This document shows positions 9,511 through 19,145 of a stretch of 64,000 nucleotides of DNA, in pieces. Source of the DNA: Bacillus cereus G9842 (GTDB lineage Bacteria; Bacillota; Bacilli; Bacillales; Bacillaceae_G); assembly GCF_000021305.1 (NCBI RefSeq), contig NC_011772.1, positions 4,626,001 to 4,690,000 of the forward strand, read 5' to 3'. Position 1 is the stretch's first letter, and each line of letters opens with the position of its first letter. A program made the translations under genes and the position numbers. Under the pieces are notes generated by a model. It was not told the origin of the DNA and did not search any database. It saw nothing but the letters and a program-made list of their open reading frames with translations.

Positions 9511-9552
9511 ATCGGCGATTTCTCAAATATATCGACTTACCGACAAGAAGCG
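9511..9552 (+). repeat. Repeat family B copy near the MFS gene
   Basis: Contains TATCGGCGATTTCTCAAA followed by TATATCGACTTACCGACAA, two adjacent modules of about 22 bp. The same modules recur at about 37700, 43258, 46738 and 61400. It lies between the ytfP terminator and the MFS gene. Confidence 0.55.
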
Positions 9553-9662
9553 ACAAACATCTGCTCCATGTAACTTTCCATTGCTTTTTTGTTGCTTTAT
9601 ATACCTTAGTACCTTTATATTTTATATTGTTGAATATTTAAAAAAGGGTAAGGGGAAAACAA

Positions 9663-11102
9663 ATGAGAAAAAAAGTCATGATGTCTTTAATGTTAATGAC
9701 GTTTCTTTCTGCGGTAGAAGGAACGATTGTTAGTACAGCAATCCCTCGTATAACGAGTGATTTGTCAGGCGTCGAACTTGTTAGTTGGGTATATGCAATT
9801 TATATGCTTGCAACAGCTGTTTCGACTCCAATATACGGAAAGCTCGCTGATTTATTCGGCCGTAAAAAAGTTTTACTGATCGGAGCTACAATCTTTTTAG
9901 TCGGTTCTGCACTTTGCGGAGTCGTTACATCGATGGAACAATTAATTTTCTTCCGCGCTCTTCAAGGTATCGGTGCTGGTGCTGTTATGCCAATCACAAT
10001 GACGATAATTGGAGACTTATATAGCGAAGCGAAAGACCGCGCGAAAGCACAAGGTTGGATGAGTGCCGTTTGGGGTGTATCCGGTGTTATCGGACCGTTA
10101 GTAGGTGGATTTTTAGTTGATTCCCTTTCTTGGCGCTATATTTTCTTCTTAAACGTTCCATTTGGAATTATCGCTTGCTTAATGATTGCAATTTACTACA
10201 AAGAATCTATTAAGCCCGCTAAACACCATATCGATTATCTTGGTGCAACAGTTTTTTCATTAAGTACAATCGCTCTACTATATGCATTATTAACAGGTAG
10301 CAGTAAGCAAAACTGGGGAGACATGACAATTATCGGCCTATTAATCTTTGCCGCTATTTCATTCATTATTTTCTTGTTCATCGAGAAAAAATCTCCGGAA
10401 CCATTAATTCCTTTAACACTTTTCTCTAACCGTACATTATCTACGATAAATATATTAACTCTTATTGCTGGCGCAATGATTATTAGTATTACAATGTACC
10501 TACCAATCTGGAGCCAAGGTGTATTAGGAAAAAACGCTACAGAAGCTGGACTTATTTTAATGCCAATCCCTGTTATGTGGACATTTGGCGCTATTTTCTC
10601 TGGTAACTTAGTAGGCAAATTAAAAACGAAACAAATCATTTTACTTGGGGCTAGCATTTTATCAGTCGCTACGTTCTTATTATTTACACTATCAACCAAT
10701 TCACCATCGTTCCTTATTTATGTAGCAGTTGGATTATTCGGCTTAGGAATGGGGCTTGTGACACCGATTTATATGGTAACAATTCAAGCAGCAGTCCCAG
10801 CTCATACACGCGGAACAGCTGTTGGTTTAAACACATTTATTAATACATTTAGTCAAACGTTAGGTGCTGCAATATTCGGTACAATCTTCAATACGATGAT
10901 TCACGCACGTGGTATTAAAAATCTTGATCTTGTATCTGGTGGACATGGCGGTACTACAGCAAACGTAGTAACCGAATCACAATCCGCATTAGCATCAAGC
11001 GTACACGTCATTTATATGAGCACTTTCGTATTAGCAGTATGTACATTAATTATCGCTTGGATTTTATTAAAGCCAGCTACACAAACAAGTGAGCAACAAT
11101 AA
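9663..11102 (+). CDS. MFS multidrug efflux pump, DHA2 (EmrB/QacA) type
   Basis: A 479-residue transporter with about 14 transmembrane segments, the number expected for the DHA2 drug:H+ antiporter group. Motif C-like sequence VSGVIGPLVGG and the loop 2-3 motif GKLADLFGRKK are visible. Probably exports lipophilic cations or antibiotics; substrate unknown. GGGTAAGGGG precedes ATG 9663. No regulator is adjacent on the same strand; the ArsR gene downstream is convergent and has its own partner. Confidence 0.88.
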   Translation: MRKKVMMSLMLMTFLSAVEGTIVSTAIPRITSDLSGVELVSWVYAIYMLATAVSTPIYGKLADLFGRKKVLLIGATIFLVGSALCGVVTSMEQLIFFRALQGIGAGAVMPITMTIIGDLYSEAKDRAKAQGWMSAVWGVSGVIGPLVGGFLVDSLSWRYIFFLNVPFGIIACLMIAIYYKESIKPAKHHIDYLGATVFSLSTIALLYALLTGSSKQNWGDMTIIGLLIFAAISFIIFLFIEKKSPEPLIPLTLFSNRTLSTINILTLIAGAMIISITMYLPIWSQGVLGKNATEAGLILMPIPVMWTFGAIFSGNLVGKLKTKQIILLGASILSVATFLLFTLSTNSPSFLIYVAVGLFGLGMGLVTPIYMVTIQAAVPAHTRGTAVGLNTFINTFSQTLGAAIFGTIFNTMIHARGIKNLDLVSGGHGGTTANVVTESQSALASSVHVIYMSTFVLAVCTLIIAWILLKPATQTSEQQ

Positions 11103-11131
11103 AAAGGATGACCATTTTGGTCATCCTTTTT
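11101..11131. terminator. Bidirectional terminator
   Basis: AAAAAGGATGACC/GGTCATCCTTTTT hairpin between the convergent MFS and arsR-family genes. Confidence 0.9.
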
Positions 11132-11140
11132 ACATAACAT

Positions 11141-11464
11141 CTACTCTTCATTCTCCACAATATGTTTCAGCATGGATAATTTATTATCCCAAAAACGCTC
11201 ATAATACGAGAGCCACTGTTGTAATTCTTCTAATGGTTCTGGATGCAAACGATATATCTTCTCTCTTCCGCTTTTTCTTCCACTTACTAAATTCGCTTCC
11301 GAAAGAATATGAAGGTGCTTTACAACCGCAGTACGACTCATCGGGAAATGATCCGTTATTTTGGAAATCGGTAACTCTTTGTCACTTAATAACCGTATTA
11401 CTTCTCGGCGGGTTGGATCAGCAATTGCTTGAAATACATCATATTTCGCTGCTGACGAGGACAC
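11141..11464 (-). CDS. ArsR-family transcriptional regulator
   Basis: A 107-residue winged-helix protein of the ArsR/SdpR kind: DPTRREVIRLLSDKELPISKI, then the recognition-helix region SRTAVVKHLHILSEANLV and a wing SGREKIYRL. There are no cysteine metal ligands, so it is not a classical metal sensor. It starts with GTG directly after the TAA of the SRPBCC gene, so the two are translationally coupled. SRPBCC-ArsR pairs are common; the regulator is likely to repress their shared promoter, which carries two identical operator-like repeats. Confidence 0.85.
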   Translation of the reverse strand: MSSSAAKYDVFQAIADPTRREVIRLLSDKELPISKITDHFPMSRTAVVKHLHILSEANLVSGRKSGREKIYRLHPEPLEELQQWLSYYERFWDNKLSMLKHIVENEE

Positions 11465-11896
11465 TTAGCCTTCGACAACCTTTTTCAGTTTTTCATTTAC
11501 AATCGCTCCCCAACCACCGCTCATTCTATCGCGAATAATAGAGCTCTTCGCATTTGCTTTCGGAAGAATTTCATCAGGATGTTTCCAGCCGCCGTGAATT
11601 AACGTAAATTCTGTTTTGTTATCTCCTAAGTCTTTCAAATTAAATGAAACAATCCAGCCATCTGTATCCCATGAGAAAGATAAATGGTTCGGCTCATCAA
11701 TTTCTAACACTTTACATGGTGATGGCCCAAATGGTGATTGCACATGAAATTCATGTCCTACCTCTAATACAAAATCATTTGGCATAAACCATGACGCAAT
11801 CCCTTCTGCAGTTGATACTACACTCCATACCTTTTGAATAGACGCGTTAAAAACGATTGTTTGTTTAATATCATTTAATGTATTTTGTTGTTCCAT
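11465..11896 (-). CDS. SRPBCC (AHSA1-type) domain protein
   Basis: A 143-residue START/Bet v1-like protein: [20 protein letters not shown] at the start, a central FSWDTDGW strand and a C-terminal long helix ([17 protein letters not shown]). Such proteins bind small hydrophobic ligands; here the ligand is unknown. ATG 11896 is chosen over the in-frame ATG 11902 because AAAGGAG is 7 bases before it but only 1-2 before the upstream one. It is the first gene of a two-gene operon with arsR. Confidence 0.85.
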   Translation of the reverse strand: MEQQNTLNDIKQTIVFNASIQKVWSVVSTAEGIASWFMPNDFVLEVGHEFHVQSPFGPSPCKVLEIDEPNHLSFSWDTDGWIVSFNLKDLGDNKTEFTLIHGGWKHPDEILPKANAKSSIIRDRMSGGWGAIVNEKLKKVVEG

Positions 11897-11925
11897 TTTC
11901 ATTCTCCTTTACTCCGCGTTATAAC

Positions 11926-11979
11926 ATAACACCTTTTGGTTGTACTTTGATGATATAACACCTTTTGGTTTCATGTCAA
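11926..11979 (-). promoter_or_regulatory. Promoter of the SRPBCC-arsR operon with two operator-like repeats
   Basis: On the minus strand TTGACA (11979-11974) and TATATC (11957-11952) are 16 bases apart. The sequence AACCAAAAGGTGTTAT occurs twice: once across the spacer and -10 region (11970-11955) and once just downstream (11941-11926), a 29-bp offset. Each copy contains the inverted repeat ACC-AAAA-GGT, a known style of ArsR-family operator in such pairs. Autorepression is inferred. Confidence 0.7.
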
Positions 11980-12220
11980 CGCTAATTCTTTTACTGTTGA
12001 GAAATTCTCAACATTTTTTCAACAGGACAAACACCCTCTTAGCATTTCCTCATAATATACTCACAAAGGCAATACAAAATAAAAACTTCTCTCAACATGA
12101 AACTCCATCATTCATATTGAAAGAAGTGCCTTACTTATATCATGCGTACTTCGTCTCTCCTCCTTCCCTCAGGGACAATACGCGAGATATGACAAATCAG
12201 AAGGAATATGCCCACCATTT

Positions 12221-12288
12221 GAGTAGGTAGTTATTTCTCTTCTCCTCAACATTTCCTTAGGAGCGAAATGACTACCGACTCACTTTTT
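12221..12288 (+). terminator. Long terminator-like hairpin upstream of the 12318 gene
   Basis: Left arm GAGTAGGTAGTTATTTC and right arm GAAATGACTACCGACTC pair over 17 positions with one mismatch and one G-U; inner arms CTCCT/AGGAG extend the stem. A run of six T follows. It lies 30 bases before the start of the 12318 gene, so it could attenuate that gene or end a small upstream RNA from the 11980-12220 region, where no convincing gene is seen. Confidence 0.6.
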
Positions 12289-12317
12289 TCAAACAAAATA
12301 AAAAGGGGTTGAACGCT

Positions 12318-12545
12318 ATGTTCTATTGCATTAACTGCTCTGATATTCATCATGAAAAACATCCGAATGATAAAGTATTCAAAAACGGTTTTTATATTGA
12401 TCCATTTTTAGGTGATCGTTATCACCTTGGTATGTGTAAAGATGCCCAAAACCATGAAACAGGGGAGCCTCTTTTAACGACAAAGAAATCAGGCACAACC
12501 CAATCTATTATGAACGTATTACCGACACATGTTGTCCCAACATAA
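12318..12545 (+). CDS. Small conserved-looking protein of unknown function
   Basis: 75 residues, starting MFYCINCSDIHHEKH, with an N-terminal C-x2-C that could bind metal together with nearby histidines, then NGFYIDPFLGDRYHLGMC. It may belong to a small Bacillus family of unknown function (DUF3973 is a guess). The in-frame TTG at 12309 overlaps the ribosome site; ATG 12318 has AAAAGGGG 9 bases upstream. It is followed by a terminator and faces the sporulation gene cse60. Confidence 0.65.
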   Translation: MFYCINCSDIHHEKHPNDKVFKNGFYIDPFLGDRYHLGMCKDAQNHETGEPLLTTKKSGTTQSIMNVLPTHVVPT

Positions 12546-12550
12546 AACAT

Positions 12551-12581
12551 AAAAAAGAGCTGGATGAGCCAGCTCTTTTTT
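12551..12581. terminator. Bidirectional terminator
   Basis: AAAAAAGAGCTGG/CCAGCTCTTTTTT hairpin between convergent genes; it overlaps the stop codon of cse60. Confidence 0.9.
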
Positions 12582-12762
12582 ATGCTTTATAAACGATCAT
12601 TGCTGAAAAACAATAAATTTGGTTTTCATCGTCGTTAATGGAAACACCAACTTGGTACTTAATATCTACAAAGTTGCTATCATCAATCTTTTTCAAAAAA
12701 ACATTCACAGCGTCTTCTAAGTCTTTTTCGTGACTTTCATCAAACACTTTCACACGAATCAT
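12580..12762 (-). CDS. cse60: Sporulation protein Cse60-like
   Basis: 60 residues, MIRVKVFDESHEKDLEDAVN ... NQIYCFSAMIVYK, matching the short Cse60 family, which in B. subtilis is made in the mother cell under sigma-E. Biochemical role unknown. The ATG lies one base after the stop of the upstream gene and its ribosome site (AGGATGGTG) is inside that gene, so the two are co-translated. Confidence 0.75.
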   Translation of the reverse strand: MIRVKVFDESHEKDLEDAVNVFLKKIDDSNFVDIKYQVGVSINDDENQIYCFSAMIVYKA

Positions 12763-12763
12763 G

Positions 12764-13000
12764 TTAACACCATCCTAGATCGCAGCCCTCCGCCGCTTGA
12801 TTATTGCCACGGTGCGTATCTATGATGCGATAAAACTTTCCATTCTCATATATATATCCGTCTTCTAACACATATTTTTTATCTTCAGTATAGACATAAA
12901 ACTTACCTATCATAAATTTACTCGTATATAATTCCAAATAATTTGGTCTAAATTTAGCTACAACTTTATTTGTAATATCAATTTTTATTGTGCGCCCCAC
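12764..13000 (-). CDS. Small protein, possibly YusG/DUF2553 family
   Basis: 78 residues beginning GRTIKIDITNKVVAKFRPNY, a beta-rich pattern (MIGKFYVYTEDKKYVLEDGYIYENGKFY split by short turns) and a C-terminus GNNQAAEGCDLGWC with two cysteines. The beginning resembles YusG-type proteins, but this rests on memory and is weak. GGAGGGAGAGAAGG precedes the ATG. Forms an operon with cse60, which suggests expression during sporulation. Confidence 0.65.
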   Translation of the reverse strand: MGRTIKIDITNKVVAKFRPNYLELYTSKFMIGKFYVYTEDKKYVLEDGYIYENGKFYRIIDTHRGNNQAAEGCDLGWC

Positions 13001-13269
13001 CTTCTCTCCCTCCTTTGCAAAGAACGGATTTAGGTATATTGTATTAGCGCTTTTACATTTTATGCTTAAAAATAAGTGGATATGCCTTCTTTCTTCACCT
13101 GTACTATTTTTCTAAAAAAATCACTATAAATAAAATCCCCAAAAAAACATAAAAAAAGCACTTTACCTTATTGACTCGAATATAAATATTATGTTATTAT
13201 ATAAAATTTGACATTTTTACATACGTATGCTATCATTAAAAGTGGTTACCACATATGGAGGTGGATGAT

Positions 13270-13749
13270 TTGTTTCAAATTGGTGATAAAATCGTTTATC
13301 CAATGCACGGTGCAGGAATTATCGAAGCAATTGAAGAGAAAGAAATATTAGGTACTTCACGTCAATATTGTGTGATACGCATCATTAGTAAAGATATGCA
13401 AGTAATGCTTCCGATGGAACAATTAAAAAAATCAGGTATTCGTTATATCGTTGATCGAGGTACGTTAGATGATATACTTCTTGAATTTCAAAACGGGGAG
13501 TCAGACCCATCACTCTCATGGAAACAAAGATATACAATGAATATGGAAAAAATGAAAAATGGCAATTTACAAGATAGCGCAGAAGTGGTTCGGGATTTAC
13601 TTCGCCGTAATAAAGAGAGAACATTAAATGCGAGCGAAAAACAAATGCTAGATAATGCCCGAAAAATGATGATTAGCGAAGTCGCGCTCGTACAAAATGT
13701 TACTGAACATCAAGCAACAGAATTTCTTCAAGATACAATTAATCATTAA
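13270..13749 (+). CDS. CarD/CdnL-family RNA polymerase-binding regulator
   Basis: 159 residues. The N-terminal CarD/TRCF RNAP-interacting domain (FQIGDKIVYPMHGAGIIEAIEEKEILG) is followed by a helical DNA-binding domain (ALVQN, EFLQ near the end). Relatives bind the RNA polymerase beta subunit and stabilise open complexes. An ATG at 13255 is in frame but lies inside the GGAGG sequence region; TTG 13270 has GGAGG 8 bases upstream and gives the family start MFQIGDKIVYPMHGAG, so it is preferred. B. subtilis YdeB is the likely counterpart. Confidence 0.88.
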   Translation: MFQIGDKIVYPMHGAGIIEAIEEKEILGTSRQYCVIRIISKDMQVMLPMEQLKKSGIRYIVDRGTLDDILLEFQNGESDPSLSWKQRYTMNMEKMKNGNLQDSAEVVRDLLRRNKERTLNASEKQMLDNARKMMISEVALVQNVTEHQATEFLQDTINH

Positions 13750-13755
13750 ATTTAA

Positions 13756-13816
13756 AATAGCTGAACGCTATTTTTTTTGTAAAAAGGACAAAGAGATAAA
13801 ACTCTTTGTCCTTTTC
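13756..13816. terminator. Two adjacent terminators between carD-like gene and gdh
   Basis: AATAGC-TGAAC-GCTATT followed by eight T ends the plus-strand gene. Directly after it, AAAAGGACAAAGAG/CTCTTTGTCCTTTT (13783-13816) is a symmetric hairpin with T runs on both strands and ends gdh on the minus strand. Confidence 0.88.
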
Positions 13817-13819
13817 ATA

Positions 13820-15476
<1,657 letters not shown>

Positions 15477-15504
15477 CGCCCATTACCTTTCTCTGTAAAA
15501 TGTC

Positions 15505-15550
15505 ATAAATTGAAACTTTAATCATCCCGCAAAATAGCGGAATAAGTTAC
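15505..15550 (+). repeat. Dispersed repeat family A, short degenerate copy
   Basis: ATAAATTGAAACTTTAAT followed by the small hairpin TCCCGC-AAAATA-GCGGAA and AAGTTACC. Block order follows family A. It lies in the glcU promoter region. Confidence 0.45.
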
Positions 15551-15555
15551 CACTC

Positions 15556-15969
15556 TCAATCATTAGAATGAGCTTTCATTTTTTCTTTTTTGCGAGCACA
15601 AATCTTTTCTACAACATCATTAGAAACATTCTTTTCTCGCTCCACATTTTTTACCTTTATATGATCTAAATAATCCTCCAAAGTAAGTGTAACTTTGTCA
15701 TTTGGGGGATTATGCGCCCCTTGAAAAGTAAGAAATTGTAGCGTCACTTCAAATCTAGGAACAAATTCATCTTTCCTGCCGAGACGCTTTATATTTATAA
15801 CTGAATCACATTCATATTGATCTTTTGTCACTTGTCTAATAACCGAATAGTACCTATTCAATAAAGCACTCTCTAAAAGCTGTTCCCTTGATTCTTTCGC
15901 GAAAGAATCACTTGGAGAAGAGAAAAAGATAGAACATATCACTGTAATAATTACACATATTTTTTTCAT
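15556..15969 (-). CDS. Secreted DUF3888-type protein
   Basis: 137 residues with a signal peptide (MKKICVIITVICSIFFSSPSDSFA) and a mature part containing YYSVIRQVTKDQYECDSVINI and FEVTLQFLTFQGAHNPP, which match what I recall of DUF3888 proteins. Probably exported; function unknown. AAGGAGGACGTT precedes the ATG. It has its own promoter region and is separated from moaD by a terminator. Confidence 0.7.
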   Translation of the reverse strand: MKKICVIITVICSIFFSSPSDSFAKESREQLLESALLNRYYSVIRQVTKDQYECDSVINIKRLGRKDEFVPRFEVTLQFLTFQGAHNPPNDKVTLTLEDYLDHIKVKNVEREKNVSNDVVEKICARKKEKMKAHSND

Positions 15970-16013
15970 AACGTCCTCCTTATCCTATAAGTTAGTGTTC
16001 TCAAAAACGCCAT

Positions 16014-16047
16014 AAAAAAACGACTTCCCCTACTTAGGAAAGTCGTT
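16014..16047 (-). terminator. Terminator of the moeA-mobB-moaE-moaD operon
   Basis: AAAACGACTTTCC/GGAAGTCGTTTT hairpin followed on the minus strand by a T run. Confidence 0.85.
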
Positions 16048-16062
16048 TTAATGAATCCAATA

Positions 16063-16296
16063 TTAACCACCACTCACTGGTGGAATTAGTGCAACAACAT
16101 CACCAGATTGGACCCTGTCATCTTCATTTGCGTATTCTTCATTAATCGCAACCATAATTGGCTCTGAAACTGGTACATTATATTCTTTCGCAACAACATC
16201 TTTTAACTCTGCAACCGTAATATTTTCTTTCTCTATTTGTAATTCACTTGTCCCTGCTTCTTCTTGCAAGTGCGCAAATAACAATACTCGAATCAT
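16063..16296 (-). CDS. moaD: Molybdopterin synthase small subunit MoaD
   Basis: 77-residue beta-grasp protein ending in the essential Gly-Gly (VALIPPVSGG). The C-terminal thiocarboxylate, formed after adenylylation by MoeB, donates sulfur to cyclic pyranopterin monophosphate within the MoaD2-MoaE2 complex. Its ribosome site GAAGGAG lies in the last codons of moaE, two bases separate the genes, and it is the last gene of the operon. Confidence 0.93.
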   Translation of the reverse strand: MIRVLLFAHLQEEAGTSELQIEKENITVAELKDVVAKEYNVPVSEPIMVAINEEYANEDDRVQSGDVVALIPPVSGG

Positions 16297-16298
16297 AC

Positions 16299-16763
16299 TT
16301 ATAGCTCCTTCCCAGGCTCTCCCGCCGGATATGGTGTTTTTTCTAATTGATCACCAATCCATGAGTCACCATCTTCCCAAAACTCCTTTTTCCAAATCGG
16401 AACAATTTGTTTTATGCGTTCCATAATATATTCGTTCGCTTCATAAGCCGCTTTACGGTGTGGTGTTGAAACAGCAACAACAACCGCTATATCAGAAATT
16501 TGCAACGTACCGATGCGATGTGTAATCGCAACATATGTATCCGGCCATTTCTCTTTCACTTCCAGGCCAATTTTCTCTAGCATCTTTTCTGCCATCGTCT
16601 TATAAGCAACATACTCTAAGTATAATGTACGACGCCCTTTCGTAAACTCTCTAACGGTTCCAATAAATGTTGTAACAGCACCGCATTCACGTCGAATCAC
16701 TTTCTTCGTTACCTCTTCAATCAAGATTTCTGTATTAATTACTTCATAATATGTATTTGTCAT
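16299..16763 (-). CDS. moaE: Molybdopterin synthase large subunit MoaE
   Basis: 154 residues with the MoaE pattern: CGAVTTFIGTVREFTKGR, LEYVAYKTMAE, RIGTLQISDIAVVVAVSTPHRKAAY and the active-site-lysine region PIWKKEFWEDG. Converts precursor Z to molybdopterin with sulfur from MoaD. Its ATG overlaps the TGA of mobB (ATGA), which couples translation. Confidence 0.93.
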   Translation of the reverse strand: MTNTYYEVINTEILIEEVTKKVIRRECGAVTTFIGTVREFTKGRRTLYLEYVAYKTMAEKMLEKIGLEVKEKWPDTYVAITHRIGTLQISDIAVVVAVSTPHRKAAYEANEYIMERIKQIVPIWKKEFWEDGDSWIGDQLEKTPYPAGEPGKEL

Positions 16764-17281
16764 TTCGCACTCCTAACCGTTTGTAAAAACCAGTCTATGT
16801 ACAACTCTTCTTCTGTTATATGAAATACTTTATATTCTTCTCGTATATTTGCCGGGGCATCATACCACGTAATAATCGCTACTATATTTTCTACTTTATG
16901 TAAAAGCTCAACGTCTTCCGCAGAACGAAGTAACACTACTTTCGGGTAGTTCTCTTTTTTATAGCCCTCTATTAAAATTGTATCCACTTCAAAAAACTCA
17001 TATAAGCGAATAATTTCTTGCAAGGACCATTTCTTTCTTAGTGAAGAAAGTGAAAGCAATCCAGCACCTTCTACACTACTTACGACAGCACCAGCTTTAC
17101 GGTGTCTTTCGCTATCTTTTTGCGCTACTTCTGGAAAACCTCCGTGCCCGTGATGTTTAATGGTAGCAACCTTCATTTCCCGTTCAGCTAATGCATGCAC
17201 TATTTTCTCCACAAGCGTTGTTTTTCCGCTATTTTGATATCCTACTATTTGTAAGATTGAAGTGGCTTTGCCCATGGCCAA
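16760..17281 (-). CDS. mobB: Molybdopterin-guanine dinucleotide biosynthesis adapter MobB
   Basis: 173-residue P-loop GTPase (GYQNSGKTTLVEK) with the MobB sequence TIKHHGHGG and DTILIEGYKKE. It assists MobA or later cofactor insertion. Start is TTG at 17281 or ATG at 17275; GAGGG is 6 bases before the TTG and 12 before the ATG. Either start lies inside the 3' end of moeA, an overlap of about 30 bases. Confidence 0.9.
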   Translation of the reverse strand: MAMGKATSILQIVGYQNSGKTTLVEKIVHALAEREMKVATIKHHGHGGFPEVAQKDSERHRKAGAVVSSVEGAGLLSLSSLRKKWSLQEIIRLYEFFEVDTILIEGYKKENYPKVVLLRSAEDVELLHKVENIVAIITWYDAPANIREEYKVFHITEEELYIDWFLQTVRSAK

Positions 17282-18534
17282 TCACATCCCTCAGAGTGCT
17301 CTAACAATAATACAGATACTTTCATCCCGGTCTCAAATCCTCTCGTTCCTCCAGGTAACACAATAAAAGCATTCGCATCTGCAAGTGAAGATACTGCACT
17401 CGATTTATCTAAACCGACCGGCATCGCTTGTAACGCCCCGTCCACAATCGTTACGTTTGCTCTTACGAAACGAGTAAATGGATTTGGCTTTGGAAAATCT
17501 TTTTGTAAAATAGCATCCGCTCTATATACGTGAGGTTCCTTCGCATACAAATACGTTTTTATAATTGGTTGCACAAATAATTCAAAGCCTACATAACAAG
17601 CAGACGGATTTCCTGATAAACCGAAAAGTAACTTCCCATCAAATTCAGCTACTGTCGTTACACTTCCAGGTCTCATGGCTATTTTATTAAAGAGTACATT
17701 CGCCTGTAACCTTTCATAAATAGCTGGTAAGTAGTCATAATCTCCTACCGATACACCGCCAGTTGTAATTAAAATGTCGACCTCATCCATCGCTAATTGA
17801 ATAGCTGTAAAACATGCATCTAACTCATCCGCGAGTTGACCATAATAACGAACTTTCCCGCCAGCTTTCATAATTTGAGCTGCGATCATATACGAGTTAC
17901 TATTTCTAATTTTCCCCGGTTCTAACGGCTCATGTACTTCTAATAATTCACTCCCTGTCGTTACAATACCGACAACAGGCTGTTTTATAACTTTCACAGT
18001 GCTATATCCAAACGTTGCTAGTAAGGCCGCAACTCCTGGATTAATTGCCACACCTTTCTTAACGAGAACTTGATTTTGTTTTATATCTTCTCCTTTAAAC
18101 GACACATTGTCACCGTTATTAAAAGGGCGTTTTAACTTCATATATGTTTTTCCGTTCTTCTCAAATCCTTCTGTCAGCTCTAGCATTACAACTGCATTGC
18201 AATCTTCTGGAATAGCTGCTCCTGTCATAATTCGAATCGCTTCAAAAGCTCCTACTTCTTCTAAAAAAACAGAACCCGCCCCGATCTCTCCTATTACTTC
18301 AAATTCAACTGGATTCTCTTGGGTTGCTCCTTTCGTATCTTCTGCTCGAATGGCGAAACCGTCGTAAGGGGAACGATCAAAATGAGGAACTTCATGATCT
18401 GAGACAACATCTTCCCCGAGAATTCTCCCGTAACTTTCCGTAATAGAAATTTCTTCTACTTCACCATGCTTCGCATATTTCATTACCCGTTCTACTGCTT
18501 CAGCAACTTGAATTGGAATTCGTTTTTCTACCAT
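17245..18534 (-). CDS. moeA: Molybdopterin molybdenumtransferase MoeA
   Basis: Inserts molybdenum into adenylylated molybdopterin. 429 residues with the MoeA hallmarks [44 protein letters not shown] and [26 protein letters not shown] precedes the ATG. It is the first gene of the moeA-mobB-moaE-moaD operon and is transcribed away from moaC, so the 83-bp gap between them carries both promoters. Confidence 0.95.
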   Translation of the reverse strand: MVEKRIPIQVAEAVERVMKYAKHGEVEEISITESYGRILGEDVVSDHEVPHFDRSPYDGFAIRAEDTKGATQENPVEFEVIGEIGAGSVFLEEVGAFEAIRIMTGAAIPEDCNAVVMLELTEGFEKNGKTYMKLKRPFNNGDNVSFKGEDIKQNQVLVKKGVAINPGVAALLATFGYSTVKVIKQPVVGIVTTGSELLEVHEPLEPGKIRNSNSYMIAAQIMKAGGKVRYYGQLADELDACFTAIQLAMDEVDILITTGGVSVGDYDYLPAIYERLQANVLFNKIAMRPGSVTTVAEFDGKLLFGLSGNPSACYVGFELFVQPIIKTYLYAKEPHVYRADAILQKDFPKPNPFTRFVRANVTIVDGALQAMPVGLDKSSAVSSLADANAFIVLPGGTRGFETGMKVSVLLLEHSEGCDWPWAKPLQSYK

Positions 18535-18617
18535 CGTTTCTCACCTCATATTTGCAATTTTTTTTATCTCGATTAAACTTTATGTATTCAATAGAAATTA
18601 CTTCAAGGAGGAATTCC

Positions 18618-19103
18618 ATGTCTTCATTTACACATTTTAATGACCAAGGACGCGCAAAAATGGTTGATATAAGTGACAAAAAAGCAACCGTTCGAACAGC
18701 AATTGCGTGCTCTAGCATTGTCGTTACGAAAGAAATTTACGATAAAATCTCTCACAATGAAATTGGGAAAGGTGACGTATTAGCAGTTGCGCAAATCGCA
18801 GGCATTATGGCTGCGAAACGAACTTCTGATATTATCCCAATGTGCCATCCTTTATTATTAAAAGGTGTTGACGTTTCTTTTGATTGGAAACAATCAGAAG
18901 AACAATATCGTTTACTCATTGAAGTAAAAGTTAAAACAGAAGGTAGCACCGGTGTTGAAATGGAAGCTTTAACAGCTGCTTCCGCTACCGCTCTTACTGT
19001 GTATGATATGTGTAAAGCTGTCGATAAAGGTATGATTATCGGCGAAACATACTTACTTGAAAAAACAGGTGGAAAAAGTGGAGATTATACGAGAAATTCA
19101 TAA
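18618..19103 (+). CDS. moaC: Cyclic pyranopterin monophosphate synthase MoaC
   Basis: 161 residues: [16 protein letters not shown] start, [15 protein letters not shown] and the catalytic [21 protein letters not shown] split over residues 115-140. Works after MoaA to form precursor Z. The frame is open for 35 codons upstream, but ATG 18618 has a perfect AAGGAGG six bases away. It is the only plus-strand gene inside the molybdopterin cluster. Confidence 0.94.
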   Translation: MSSFTHFNDQGRAKMVDISDKKATVRTAIACSSIVVTKEIYDKISHNEIGKGDVLAVAQIAGIMAAKRTSDIIPMCHPLLLKGVDVSFDWKQSEEQYRLLIEVKVKTEGSTGVEMEALTAASATALTVYDMCKAVDKGMIIGETYLLEKTGGKSGDYTRNS

Positions 19104-19113
19104 TCCTCTCTCC

Positions 19114-19145
19114 GTTGAACCTAAAGGATTTCCTTTAGGTTCAAC
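19114..19145. terminator. Bidirectional hairpin between moaC and moeB
   Basis: Perfect 15-bp stem GTTGAACCTAAAGGA with a two-base loop; it contains the stop codon of moeB. No long T run follows on either strand, so termination efficiency is uncertain. Confidence 0.7.

Noticed and set aside
11940..12230. 96-codon plus-strand frame after the SRPBCC promoter
   Set aside because: No ribosome binding site, starts inside the operator region of the opposite operon, and shows no family pattern.
15477..15555. Sigma-G promoter for glcU-gdh
   Set aside because: A CATTTTA element is present, but no -35 element at proper spacing could be found, so it is not listed as a feature.
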